Shown here: positions 8,943-16,510 of the stretch, piece by piece
Layout of the letters: the number at the start of each line of letters is the position of its first letter
Numbering within the stretch: position 1 is the first letter of the stretch
Assembly: GCA_022446825.1 (NCBI GenBank)
Contig: JAKVBY010000040.1
Coordinates: forward strand, 1 to 35,751
DNA: 35,751 bases
Reading direction: 5' to 3'
From: Pirellulaceae bacterium
GTDB lineage: Bacteria > Planctomycetota > Planctomycetia > Pirellulales > Pirellulaceae
Translations under genes and position numbers: made by a program
Notes under the pieces: generated by a model
Databases searched by the model: none
Told to the model about the DNA's origin: nothing
The model's input: only the letters and a program-made list of their open reading frames with translations

Positions 8943-10388
8943 ATGAATGGACAAGATTCCTTGCTACGAGAACAAACGCGACGTCATTTTTTTCAGAATT
9001 GCCAAATGGGCGTTGGGTCGATAGCATTGGCGAATTTGCTGTCGCAAGAATGTACGGCTGCAGCGCCGGCAAGTGCCCGCGCCACAAATCCAATTGCACC
9101 GTTGCCAACACATTTTCCAGCCAAAGCAAAGAACGTCATTTTTCTGTTTATGGCGGGCGGGCCAAGTCAGCTGGAGCTATTCGACCCCAAACCGGAATTG
9201 CAGAAGTTTGACGGAGATGTCATCCCGGATTCGTATGTGGAAAATAAACGCTTCGCTTTTCTGAAGAAAGATGCGAAGTTGATGGGGACACGACGGAAAT
9301 TTTCCTCGCATGGTAAAAGCGGACAGGTTGTCTCCGAATGTTTGCCGCATTTAGCCACTGTCGTAGATGATATTAGCATTATCCGTTCGATGAAGACGGA
9401 AGTGTTTAATCATGGTCCGGCTAAGTTCTTCATGAACACCGGTTTTAATCGTTTTGGCCGACCGAGCATGGGCGCGTGGGTGACTTATGGGATTGGCAGC
9501 GAAGCCAATGATTTACCTGGTTTTGTCGTGCTGCAATCGGGCCCGCGGGGGCCACGTGGAGGGTCGCCGAATTGGGGGAGTGGTTTTCTGCCGACCACGT
9601 ACCAGGGAGTTCCTTTTCGTACCCAAGGAGCCCCGGTACTAAATTTGCAGAATCCGGCTGGAATTGATCTGCAACGCCAGGGTGAGTTCTTTGCGGCGGT
9701 GAATCAATTGAATCGTTTGCGTCTGGAAGAAACGGGCGATCCGGAGATTGCGACCAGGATCGCTTCCTATGAGATGGCCTATCGGATGCAGTCGAGTGCG
9801 CCGGAGTTGATTGACATTCGAGATGAAACTCAAAAGACGCTTGAACAGTATGGAGCTGATCCAGCCAAACCCAGTTTTGCCAACAATTGTTTGCTTGCTC
9901 GTCGTTTGGTAGAGAAAGGGGTGCGGTTTGTGCAGCTTTATCACACAGACTGGGATCATCATGGAAACAAAGGAACAGAGTTAGGTGGCTCACTGGATAA
10001 AATTTGCTTGGAAGTAGATCAGCCTGCGGCAGCTTTGATTCAGGATCTGAAAGCTCGTGGAATGCTGGATGAGACCTTGGTGATCTGGGGTGGGGAATTT
10101 GGACGTACGCCTCAGGCCGAACCGCGAGAAATGCTCGGCCGTGATCATCATATAGACGCCTTCACGAGCTGGGTGGCTGGTGGTGGTTTTAAAGCAGGGG
10201 TAACGCTTGGCCAGACGGATGAATTAGGGTTTTATGCAACCGAAAATCAAGTCCACGTGCACGATTTGCACGCAACCGTTTTACATCAGCTGGGTTTGGA
10301 TCACTTAAAGCTGACCTATCGGTTTCAGGGGCGGGACTTTCGATTGACCGATGTGGCAGGACGCGTTGTCGAAGAACTGCTCGCATGA
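8943..10388 (+). CDS. DUF1501 domain protein, Tat-type export signal
   Basis: The 481-aa product belongs to DUF1501, a family related to the sulfatase/alkaline-phosphatase fold and typically encoded next to DUF1549/DUF1553 proteins in planctomycetes. The N-terminus has a twin-arginine-like signal (TRRHFFQNCQMGVGSIALANLL). The core begins at NVIFLFMAGGPSQLELFDPKP, followed by DGDVIPDSY, the HGPAKFFMNTGF and GAWVTYGIGSE segments, and later DWDHHGNKG, WGGEFGRTPQ and GRDHHIDAFTSW. These Asp/His clusters are candidate metal ligands. An earlier in-frame ATG at 8907 overlaps the upstream gene by 26 nt. I prefer 8943 because it puts the export signal at the N-terminus. It is presumably cotranscribed with its neighbour. 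The enzymatic role is unknown. Confidence 0.92.
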   Translation: MNGQDSLLREQTRRHFFQNCQMGVGSIALANLLSQECTAAAPASARATNPIAPLPTHFPAKAKNVIFLFMAGGPSQLELFDPKPELQKFDGDVIPDSYVENKRFAFLKKDAKLMGTRRKFSSHGKSGQVVSECLPHLATVVDDISIIRSMKTEVFNHGPAKFFMNTGFNRFGRPSMGAWVTYGIGSEANDLPGFVVLQSGPRGPRGGSPNWGSGFLPTTYQGVPFRTQGAPVLNLQNPAGIDLQRQGEFFAAVNQLNRLRLEETGDPEIATRIASYEMAYRMQSSAPELIDIRDETQKTLEQYGADPAKPSFANNCLLARRLVEKGVRFVQLYHTDWDHHGNKGTELGGSLDKICLEVDQPAAALIQDLKARGMLDETLVIWGGEFGRTPQAEPREMLGRDHHIDAFTSWVAGGGFKAGVTLGQTDELGFYATENQVHVHDLHATVLHQLGLDHLKLTYRFQGRDFRLTDVAGRVVEELLA

Positions 10389-10686
10389 TTTGGACCCCCG
10401 TCGAGCCGGTGTTTGTCCTTCGCGTCGGCCGCAGTCTGCAGTAAATCGCTATATCGGTTTTGTTTTACAGTGGCTGGGGAAGCCAGAGTCATCTTGGCGA
10501 CGTGCGGGTTCTGTTGAGGGAAGCGAAATTAGTCTCGGGTTAGGTTGATGGTTGGGTTCCTGCAGGAAATCGCGGTGAGAAAAGCATGGTATACTGCGAC
10601 CACCAAGAGCTTGTCGCGCGTTACATCGGGTGAACGGACAACGGCTCTACTTTTCGTATCTCCGCAAATACTTTTTCCCTCGTTCC
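10389..10686. other. 298-bp intergenic region
   Basis: Apart from the extended -10 element at 10587-10595 and a weak 5-bp hairpin near 10475, I see nothing. There is no clear terminator after the DUF1501 gene. Confidence 0.5.
10587..10595 (+). promoter_or_regulatory. Candidate extended -10 promoter
   Basis: TGGTATACT contains a TATACT -10 box preceded by the TGn extension. A good -35 box is absent, as is common for extended -10 promoters. It is placed to transcribe the gene at 10687 and the SUI1 gene. Confidence 0.4.
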
Positions 10687-11388
10687 ATGAGGACGACCGT
10701 GCAATTTGAATGGCAGTACCCCCTTTTCTTGATTCCACATGCCGGCGGTTATGCGGCCCTGGTAGATGATACGGTAACCCCAGCCGAGCAGGCACTCGTG
10801 GTCACGACGAATGGCGAATTAGCCCTGGCACTGATGCACCGATTTGATATTTTGAGCGTGCCACGGCAGTTGCATAACGCGCGTGAATTCAAATGGTTGT
10901 TAGAAAGCTTGCAGTCGCCGATTACTAGGGTTGTATTTGACCCCCAGCCCGTCGAGGATCGTTGCGACGCGGCCTGGCGAGTTTCTGTAGCGGACCTCTT
11001 AGGACGATATGTAATTGCTGATAACTCGCCGTGGAACTATCCCATTACTGTGATTGCGAACGATGAGGGTTTTCTTTGTATCGGTGATGACGAGCCAAAA
11101 GAACAGGCAGTGAATGCCATTGCGGTCTTTACCGAGCAATCGAAAGCGGATGCTTATTTGTCGGAGACCAATGATGTGGGCACGCCGTGTCATCTAGGTA
11201 ATGTCACCGAAGCAAAAACTTTTTTGTCCTCGCTGGTCCCTGTGGTCAATGCGGTTGCCATCAATCCTCGTGTGGAGAACGGAATTCGTGTAACCAAACA
11301 TTGCTTCAGTCTGGAAACCTTATTGACGAAGTACCTTGTTTTACCTGATCAGCAGAGCTCTGTGGTGACTGAAGAAAGTGAACTTTGA
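10687..11388 (+). CDS. Protein of unknown function, possibly SseB-like C-terminal half
   Basis: I do not recognise this 233-aa soluble protein with certainty. It has no signal peptide or membrane segment. The first half is alpha/beta (PLFLIPHAGGYAALVDD, VVTTNGELALALMHRFD). The second half, VFTEQSKADAYL followed by LVPVVNAVAINPRV, resembles the pattern of SseB N-terminal-type domains (a phrase like 'vFTs-e-A-af' and then '-g-vlNP'), but this is a by-eye similarity. A GTG at 10630 would extend the protein by 19 residues of unconvincing sequence. Neither start has a clear ribosome binding site. The stop codon is 1 nt before the ATG of the SUI1-family gene, so the two are very probably cotranscribed and coupled. 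Confidence 0.7.
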   Translation: MRTTVQFEWQYPLFLIPHAGGYAALVDDTVTPAEQALVVTTNGELALALMHRFDILSVPRQLHNAREFKWLLESLQSPITRVVFDPQPVEDRCDAAWRVSVADLLGRYVIADNSPWNYPITVIANDEGFLCIGDDEPKEQAVNAIAVFTEQSKADAYLSETNDVGTPCHLGNVTEAKTFLSSLVPVVNAVAINPRVENGIRVTKHCFSLETLLTKYLVLPDQQSSVVTEESEL

Positions 11389-11389
11389 G

Positions 11390-11734
11390 ATGAGTCGCCT
11401 TTTTGCCGGTACGCCCTTTGACATTCCTCCACGCTGTGATCGCTGCTGTCGCTTACTGGAGGAATGCGATTGTCCTGCCGAAGTACCTCCATGCACTCCT
11501 GTCGAAAAGCAAAGGGGAGTTCTGGGGGTAGAAAAACGCAAGCGAGGCAAAGTCGTGACTTTGGTGCGCGGTCTCGTTGATGAAGAAAACCATCTTGCTG
11601 ATTTGTTGACGCAGTTGCAGAGTGCCTGCGGCGCCGGTGGAACCGTACGAGATGGGGTTGTTGAATTGCAAGGACAGCATCTGGACCGCGTACGTGCAGT
11701 CCTTCTCAAGCTTGGCTATCGTGTAACAGGCTAA
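11390..11734 (+). CDS. eIF1/SUI1-family translation factor (YciH)
   Basis: The 114-aa product has the SUI1/eIF1 domain over its C-terminal 70 residues: KVVTLVRGLVDEENHLADLL, then GAGGTVRDGVVELQG and the terminal DRVRAVLLKLGYRVTG. In bacteria this family (YciH) is thought to influence fidelity of translation initiation on the 30S subunit. The N-terminal part is unusual in holding a Cys cluster, CDRCCRLLEECDC (about residues 16-28), that could bind zinc. A GTG at 11378 in the same frame overlaps the upstream gene, but the ATG fits better. A strong terminator follows. Confidence 0.88.
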   Translation: MSRLFAGTPFDIPPRCDRCCRLLEECDCPAEVPPCTPVEKQRGVLGVEKRKRGKVVTLVRGLVDEENHLADLLTQLQSACGAGGTVRDGVVELQGQHLDRVRAVLLKLGYRVTG

Positions 11735-11746
11735 GCTGCGCAGAAA

Positions 11747-11778
11747 AAACGCCAGCCACGATGAAATGGCTGGCGTTT
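11747..11778. terminator. Strong, probably bidirectional intrinsic terminator
   Basis: AAACGCCAGCCA (11747-11758) and TGGCTGGCGTTT (11767-11778) form a perfect 12-bp stem with an 8-nt loop. A run of A residues precedes it and a T-rich stretch follows it, so it can serve the SUI1 gene on the plus strand and the convergent oxidoreductase gene on the minus strand. Confidence 0.88.
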
Positions 11779-11800
11779 GGTTGTTTTAACGAGCATGAGT

Positions 11801-13192
11801 CTACGTATAGTATTCCTGGTCAGTATCCAAGCCGGGTTGTGGAATGGGATAACGTCCCGCATCATCGGCCATCACGGGTGCCGGACCATCGAAACTGAGG
11901 TTGGCGAGCTCGGGAGCGAACTCGTGCTCTCCATGGAGGATCTGATCATAGGTAATCACTTGGCCTGTGTGGGCAGCCATACGTCCCATGGAAGTAACGA
12001 GGCTCGCTTTGACGCCGCGTTCAACCTCGTTGTAAGGCTGATTTTCTCGAATTGCATTGATCAAGTCATCCCATTCAACTTGATAAGGGTTTGGTTCGGA
12101 TGGCTGGACATCGCTGTAAGCCCAAATTTGTTCTCCCTTTGTGAAATTTTGGCCCTTGAAGATCCGGCTGCGTGCTGGCACGTGGCCGGCGGTAGAAAAG
12201 ATGGCCGAATGCTTTGTACCGTGTACATAAGTAGCGAAGTCATTGTGACAGCCGGGAACGGTTCGTCCGTCGACGAACAGCTTGGTGCCGTCGGCAAAGG
12301 TGTATTCGATCGAGTAAGAATCAAAATTCTGGTCGACGCAATCAGCGCGATAGTGGCGTCCTCCGATCGCTTGCGCTTTAATAGGCCAATCGCCTTTAGC
12401 CCAGCATCCCTCGTCAATGTTGTGAATCAGAAAATCACTTACGGCTCCTCCACTAGCCCAAAGGAAACCATGGAAGTTGCGTATTTGCCATTCCAATTCA
12501 TTGGTTCCAGCGGGTGCTGGGCCGACGGCTGCGGAACCGGTGGGACCCGCCATACGATACGCCCGAATTGCCAGCACATCGCCGATGTCCCCGTCGTGAA
12601 TCTTGCTGGCTAATTCTTTACGTGCCAAGCAGTGACGGCACATGAGGCCAACGCCGACTTTGAGATCTTTCTCTTTTGCTTTCTCGGTTAATTCAAACAT
12701 GCGGCGGCTGGTAGGCCCATCCACTGTCACAGGTTTTTCCATGAAGACATTGAGGCCTTTTTCAATGGCGTAACTGAAGTGGAGCCAACGAAAGGCGGGC
12801 GGCGTGGCGAGGATGACCACGTCGCCTGGACGCAACGCATCCATGGCGTGCTTATAAGCATCAAACCCGACAAATTGGCGGTCCTTGGTCACTTCAACCT
12901 GCTGACCGAAACTCGGGTTGTTGTTTAAGTTTTGATAAGAAGACGCCAGGCGGTCTTCAAAAACGTCTGCGATGGCAACCAGCTTGACCGGTCCGTTTTG
13001 GACCGAAAGGGCATTTGCGGCTGCTCCTGTTCCGCGGCCACCCGCGCCGACAAGAGCAATTTGAATAGTGTTGTCGGCACCGGCATGGACATGGGAAACT
13101 GTGGTGGTAGCGACACCCGTCGCTGCGGCAAGGGTGCCAGTAGTTTTTAGGAAATTACGTCGCGAGGAGGGAGCTCTTTTTGAGGAGTCCAT
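11801..13192 (-). CDS. Gfo/Idh/MocA-family oxidoreductase with Tat signal
   Basis: A 463-aa NAD(P)-dependent dehydrogenase-like protein. The N-terminus carries a twin-arginine signal (SSRRNFLKTTGTLAAATGVA), so it is exported folded with its cofactor. The Rossmann fold starts at IQIALVGAGGRGTGAAANAL (GxGGxG about residues 49-54), and the family motif EKPVTVD lies near 145. The C-terminal half holds the substrate-binding alpha/beta domain (SDFLIHNIDEGCWAKGDWP). Members oxidise or rearrange sugars and inositols, and planctomycetes carry many Tat-exported copies linked to glycan breakdown. The substrate is not predictable here. AAGGGA 7 nt before the ATG supports the start. It lies 112 nt behind the SUMF1-fold gene on the same strand. 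Confidence 0.93.
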   Translation of the reverse strand: MDSSKRAPSSRRNFLKTTGTLAAATGVATTTVSHVHAGADNTIQIALVGAGGRGTGAAANALSVQNGPVKLVAIADVFEDRLASSYQNLNNNPSFGQQVEVTKDRQFVGFDAYKHAMDALRPGDVVILATPPAFRWLHFSYAIEKGLNVFMEKPVTVDGPTSRRMFELTEKAKEKDLKVGVGLMCRHCLARKELASKIHDGDIGDVLAIRAYRMAGPTGSAAVGPAPAGTNELEWQIRNFHGFLWASGGAVSDFLIHNIDEGCWAKGDWPIKAQAIGGRHYRADCVDQNFDSYSIEYTFADGTKLFVDGRTVPGCHNDFATYVHGTKHSAIFSTAGHVPARSRIFKGQNFTKGEQIWAYSDVQPSEPNPYQVEWDDLINAIRENQPYNEVERGVKASLVTSMGRMAAHTGQVITYDQILHGEHEFAPELANLSFDGPAPVMADDAGRYPIPQPGLDTDQEYYT

Positions 13193-13304
13193 AAATGATT
13201 CCCTTATTTGGAATGAGAGTTGGTTTCTTTGTCAGCGATTGAACGGCAACTAAAATTATCCGTGTTTGGACCAAGAGAGCAAGGATTTCTTCGTATTTTG
13301 TATT

Positions 13305-14393
13305 TTATTCTTCATCCCGCTGCAGCGGAAGCGACAGATCCCATTTGGTGGCTTGTTCTTCCTTTGACGGTTCTTCGAGAGGACGGACAATGCGAAACCC
13401 GACACTCAAGGCGTCGGTGTGATACCAAATGCTCTGCGGAATTTGGGGGTCTTGTGACTTCCAGTCCTCGTCAGATGAAAAGCGGGCTGCAGAACGCAGG
13501 TACTTAGCGGTATCGTCCCAGCCGCCACCTCGAACTACCCGCGGGTAGAGTTTAGTAGGGGAGATCAAAGGATCGGTGCTGGTATGGCGCTGGTAACCAT
13601 CTTGAGCGTGTTGGTCGAGTACCCATTCGGAGACATTACCATGCATGTCATAAAGCCCCCAGGGGTTGGGCTTTTTCTTGCCGACTTTGTGGTAGCCCTC
13701 GGTGCTGTTGTCATCAAACCAGGCATGATCAGCGAGTTCTGCCGAGTTGTCGCCGAACGAATAGGCCGAGGTCGTGCCTGCACGGCAAGCGTATTCCCAC
13801 TCGGCTTCGGTTGGCAGTCGATAGTACCGTCCTGTCTTGGCACTCAACCACTTGCAGAACACCCGTGCTGCGTGTTGGGTCATGCAAATCGCTGGATACC
13901 CCTTTTTACCCATCCCAAATGACATGTCCGTGTAAGGTTCGGTCGGCTGGCTTATTTGGTAGGCTGCTGCCAATTCGTCGCGTGGATTTGCCGGTTTTTG
14001 TGTCACGGACCGACGCAGAATGTCGAGATCGGACATCCAGACCTCATAGACGTCCCAGGTAATTTCGTACTTGCCCATCCAGAAAGGCGAAATCGATACC
14101 TGATGCTGGGGCCCTTCGTCTTGGTTGCGTTCCGATTCATCCGCAGCACTTCCCATTAGGAAGCGACCACCCTGGATCGGCAGTAGCGGGATCTTGGCCC
14201 GAGAATGCTCGACTAATTCTGTGTAGGGTTTCATTTCGTCCGCGCTCTTCGCCTCAGAGTCCTTGACTTGCAAGGGGAGGGGATGAACTGCCTGAACGAC
14301 TGAAAGCTGATGAAAGAGAAAGCCGTTAAACGCAATCCAGAAGCAGGCAGTGAAGCAACGTTTCTGGGTTCGTAAGCGAGTTTGAAAAGCCAT
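13305..14393 (-). CDS. Secreted SUMF1/formylglycine-generating-enzyme-fold protein lacking the catalytic cysteines
   Basis: The 362-aa product has a signal peptide (hydrophobic stretch about 14-34) and then the SUMF1 fold: IQGGRFLMGSAADESERNQD (about 73-92), HQVSISPFWMGKYEIT, LPTEAEWEYACRAGTT (about 193-208), WGLYDMHGNVSEWV (about 245-258) and the end VGFRIVRP. True formylglycine-generating enzymes convert a sulfatase Cys to formylglycine using two Cys residues in the RGGSW region. Here that segment is RGGGWDDTAKYLRSAAR (about 288-304), with Asp and Leu where cysteines would lie. Classical FGE activity is therefore unlikely. A binding or other role of this large fold family is more probable. 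It may be cotranscribed with the oxidoreductase downstream. Confidence 0.87.
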   Translation of the reverse strand: MAFQTRLRTQKRCFTACFWIAFNGFLFHQLSVVQAVHPLPLQVKDSEAKSADEMKPYTELVEHSRAKIPLLPIQGGRFLMGSAADESERNQDEGPQHQVSISPFWMGKYEITWDVYEVWMSDLDILRRSVTQKPANPRDELAAAYQISQPTEPYTDMSFGMGKKGYPAICMTQHAARVFCKWLSAKTGRYYRLPTEAEWEYACRAGTTSAYSFGDNSAELADHAWFDDNSTEGYHKVGKKKPNPWGLYDMHGNVSEWVLDQHAQDGYQRHTSTDPLISPTKLYPRVVRGGGWDDTAKYLRSAARFSSDEDWKSQDPQIPQSIWYHTDALSVGFRIVRPLEEPSKEEQATKWDLSLPLQRDEE

Positions 14394-14546
14394 ATGGAAT
14401 GAAAAACTACGAGTAAGGAAACTTTCAGACTACCGCACTGGATGCTCTCTTATGCTGGTATCGTATTCTACACTGGACTTGGTTTCTTTTCAGCGGTCTC
14501 TGTTTCGCAACAAAGAGGGGCTCCGGCCGTCCCCAAGTTAAATCAT

Positions 14547-14565
14547 AGACACGACTTCCGTGTCT
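14547..14565. promoter_or_regulatory. Inverted repeat next to the operon promoter (operator or hairpin)
   Basis: AGACACG (14547-14553) and CGTGTCT (14559-14565) form a perfect 7-bp inverted repeat with 5-nt spacing, 8 nt upstream of the -35 box. Position and symmetry fit a binding site for a dimeric regulator. It could instead form an RNA hairpin for leftward transcription. Confidence 0.35.
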
Positions 14566-14573
14566 TTCGTTGG

Positions 14574-14602
14574 TTGACATTCGACAGGGGGTGGGCTAGT
14601 AT
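14574..14602 (+). promoter_or_regulatory. Sigma70-type promoter of the ExbB/ExbD/propeller operon
   Basis: A consensus -35 box TTGACA (14574-14579) and a -10 box TAGTAT (14597-14602) are exactly 17 nt apart. This is the best promoter match in the window. Transcription would start near 14609, leaving a leader of about 136 nt. Confidence 0.62.
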
Positions 14603-14744
14603 CAGGTGGCTTGTCTCGTCAGGAACCATCTTGTCTGGTTGGGCCGTTCTTTAAAGCCGTAGGGTTGTTCTTTTTAGACTTGCTCGTAGCGTTCGAGTGG
14701 TCGCTGTAAAAATTCAATTCTGCCGTGTAGGCCGGGAGCTCTCT

Positions 14745-15647
14745 GTGGCTACGTCATCGAAATCCGATCCGCATCTCAACGCCCTGGGGCGTCGAGGGAT
14801 GATCGTTTCCCGCTATGACCAAGTTTCCGGATTGTTGGTCGCGGCGATCATCTTCGTGGGTTTTTTTGTGTTGCTGATGTTTGCCATCTGGTTGACGCAA
14901 GTCCTCAAATTTTCCACTCAGGCGATTCCAGTCACCATTGTGGAGGAAGATTTTGGTCGTGGCGAAGCGGCTGAAGGCTTTGAACGATCTCTCGAAGAAC
15001 CTGGCTTAGAAGAGATGGAAGAGCTGTTGGAGCCGCAGATCGAAGCCAATCTTGAGGCTGTAACCGATTTGGTTTCTTCTCAGTCTGCCTCTTTAAACTC
15101 GATGAGTACCAGTTTTTCTGCGACGAGTAAAGGCACGGGAATGGGAGATAGCCGTGCTGCCGGAACGGGCGGTGACGGTGAGCCGCACATACCGCGTTGG
15201 GAGCGATGGCAGATTCAATACAACGCCGATAATCTCACAGTTTATGCTCGACAATTGGATTTCTTCCGTATTGAAGTCGGTGCGGCGGGAGGGGGCGTTG
15301 CGGATGTTGAATATGCCAAAGAGTTTTCCCAAGGCAAACCAGCTAGGCGAGCTGGCCCGGGAGATGCCGAAGATCGACTTTTCATGAGTTGGACATCGGG
15401 TGCGCTTAAGGCCGCCGATCGGGCGTTGCTGTCACGGGCTGGCATCTCGGCAGCAGGACGCGTGATTCTTCAGTTTTACCCCCCAGCCACCGAAAACTTG
15501 CTGGCAACCATTGAGCTTCAATATGCTGGTCAGAACGGAGTGACCCATGTGAAAGAGATCCGTAGAACCGTCTTCGGAGTGCGGGAAAGTGGAGATGGTT
15601 TCGAGTACTTTGTTGTTGATCAAATCTATCGAAACGCCACGATCTAG
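14745..15647 (+). CDS. Single-span envelope protein of the ExbB/ExbD cluster (TonB/TolA-like position, unknown family)
   Basis: About 300 aa. A cytoplasmic N-terminus of roughly 30 residues precedes one long membrane span (SGLLVAAIIFVGFFVLLMFA, about 31-55). Next comes an acidic segment (GFERSLEEPGLEEMEELLEP), a Ser/Gly-rich low-complexity linker and a folded C-terminal region ending in VFGVRESGDGFEYFVVDQIY. That plan (short cytoplasmic tail, one helix, flexible linker, periplasmic domain) is the one used by TonB and TolA, and the gene lies directly before exbB. I see no TonB signature, so the analogy is architectural. The GTG start at 14745 has GGGAG 6 nt upstream. An upstream GTG at 14697 lacks a ribosome binding site. 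A role in transmitting ExbB/ExbD motion is inference. Confidence 0.75.
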   Translation: MATSSKSDPHLNALGRRGMIVSRYDQVSGLLVAAIIFVGFFVLLMFAIWLTQVLKFSTQAIPVTIVEEDFGRGEAAEGFERSLEEPGLEEMEELLEPQIEANLEAVTDLVSSQSASLNSMSTSFSATSKGTGMGDSRAAGTGGDGEPHIPRWERWQIQYNADNLTVYARQLDFFRIEVGAAGGGVADVEYAKEFSQGKPARRAGPGDAEDRLFMSWTSGALKAADRALLSRAGISAAGRVILQFYPPATENLLATIELQYAGQNGVTHVKEIRRTVFGVRESGDGFEYFVVDQIYRNATI

Positions 15648-15844
15648 CCGAAATCATCGCCTGGTACGCGTTATAATATTCATCGGAGAAAACGAAGAGG
15701 CTCACTTCAAACATGCCACCGTACTTGACGGCTGATGACGCTTGGCTGCGCATTTCTGCTTGAAGGTCCTGGTCGGCTGGGAAGCCGCTTTGCAGAGGAT
15801 TTAAATCGTTCCATTTTGTTTTTCCTTCTCGAGAGTGACATTCG

Positions 15845-16486
15845 ATGTTGTTAGCAAAACTTGATGTATTTACGATTGTTTCAATGACGGTGTACCTCGT
15901 CTTAGCCTTCATGGCCTTGTGGGGACTTTTTTGCATTGTCGTGGTCTGGATGCGCGTGGCTCAAAAACGCTTTCGATCCGAGGCACAGCAGGGAGAATTC
16001 CTGGAGGTTCTTCAGGAAACGATCGAACAAAAAAGAATCGACGAAGCTTCTGAAATGTGCCAGGAAGATGCGCGGGCCATGCCACAATTAGCGCACTTGG
16101 CATTAGAAAATCGGGGCATCGGATATAGCAAAGTAAGGCAATTGATTCTGGATCGCTTTCAACGCGACGTGCTGGCAGATCTGGAGTACCGGCTGAGTTG
16201 GGTCAATACGGTAATTAAAAGTGCGCCCATGGTGGGGCTCCTCGGGACGGTGATTGGAATGATGGGAGCCTTCAGGACTCTAGCTACTCAGGAGTCGGTT
16301 GATCCAACACTGTTGGCCGATGATATCAACGTCGCGTTGCGAACCACAGCGTGTGGTTTGGCAATTGCAATTCCACTGATCATGTTGATGAATTCGGTGA
16401 CGGTGCGAATTCGTAAGATGGAAGACCTTGTCGGTGCGGGTCTCACGCGTTTCCTGGAAATCTTCAAAGATTTCGTGAAGCCGTAA
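15845..16486 (+). CDS. exbB: MotA/TolQ/ExbB proton channel family protein
   Basis: The 213-aa inner-membrane protein has three spans in the ExbB/TolQ arrangement: one near residues 12-36 (TVYLVLAFMALWGLFCIVVV), a cytoplasmic loop, then two at about 125-145 (SAPMVGLLGTVIGMMGAF) and 160-182 (ALRTTACGLAIAIPLIML). The GLLGTVxGMMxAF and T-T-A-x-G-L-A-I-A-I-P motifs are the family hallmarks and hold the Thr residues lining the proton path. ExbB pentamers surround ExbD dimers and use the proton-motive force to drive a periplasmic partner. A perfect TATAAT at 15672-15677 in the 197-nt gap before the gene could be an internal promoter. The product is slightly shorter than E. coli ExbB. Whether it functions as ExbB, TolQ or neither cannot be told from sequence. 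Confidence 0.93.
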   Translation: MLLAKLDVFTIVSMTVYLVLAFMALWGLFCIVVVWMRVAQKRFRSEAQQGEFLEVLQETIEQKRIDEASEMCQEDARAMPQLAHLALENRGIGYSKVRQLILDRFQRDVLADLEYRLSWVNTVIKSAPMVGLLGTVIGMMGAFRTLATQESVDPTLLADDINVALRTTACGLAIAIPLIMLMNSVTVRIRKMEDLVGAGLTRFLEIFKDFVKP

Positions 16487-16510
16487 ATACGTCCGTCTAG
16501 GAGTAGACCC

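Larger units (their letters stand above)
14394..14744. other. 351-bp divergent intergenic region
   Basis: It separates the minus-strand SUMF1 gene from the plus-strand ExbB/ExbD block. It contains a perfect 7-bp palindrome at 14547-14565, the TTGACA/TAGTAT promoter at 14574-14602 and about 140 nt of apparent 5' leader. No further gene is supported. Confidence 0.6.

Noticed and set aside
8506..9129. 207-codon minus-strand frame at the PSD1/DUF1501 junction
   Set aside because: Both plus-strand genes are well supported there. The frame shows no signal, motif or ribosome binding site.
11777..12613. 278-codon plus-strand open frame opposite the Gfo/Idh/MocA gene
   Set aside because: The opposite strand encodes a clear family protein with Tat signal and Rossmann motif. 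This frame has no recognisable domain and is an antisense shadow.
15672..15677. TATAAT as an internal promoter before exbB
   Set aside because: A perfect -10 hexamer but no credible -35 box or TGn extension. Mentioned with exbB but not listed separately.
15713..15763. 16-codon frame between the TonB-like gene and exbB
   Set aside because: The purine-rich site is 12 or more nt too far upstream and the peptide has no features; probably chance.
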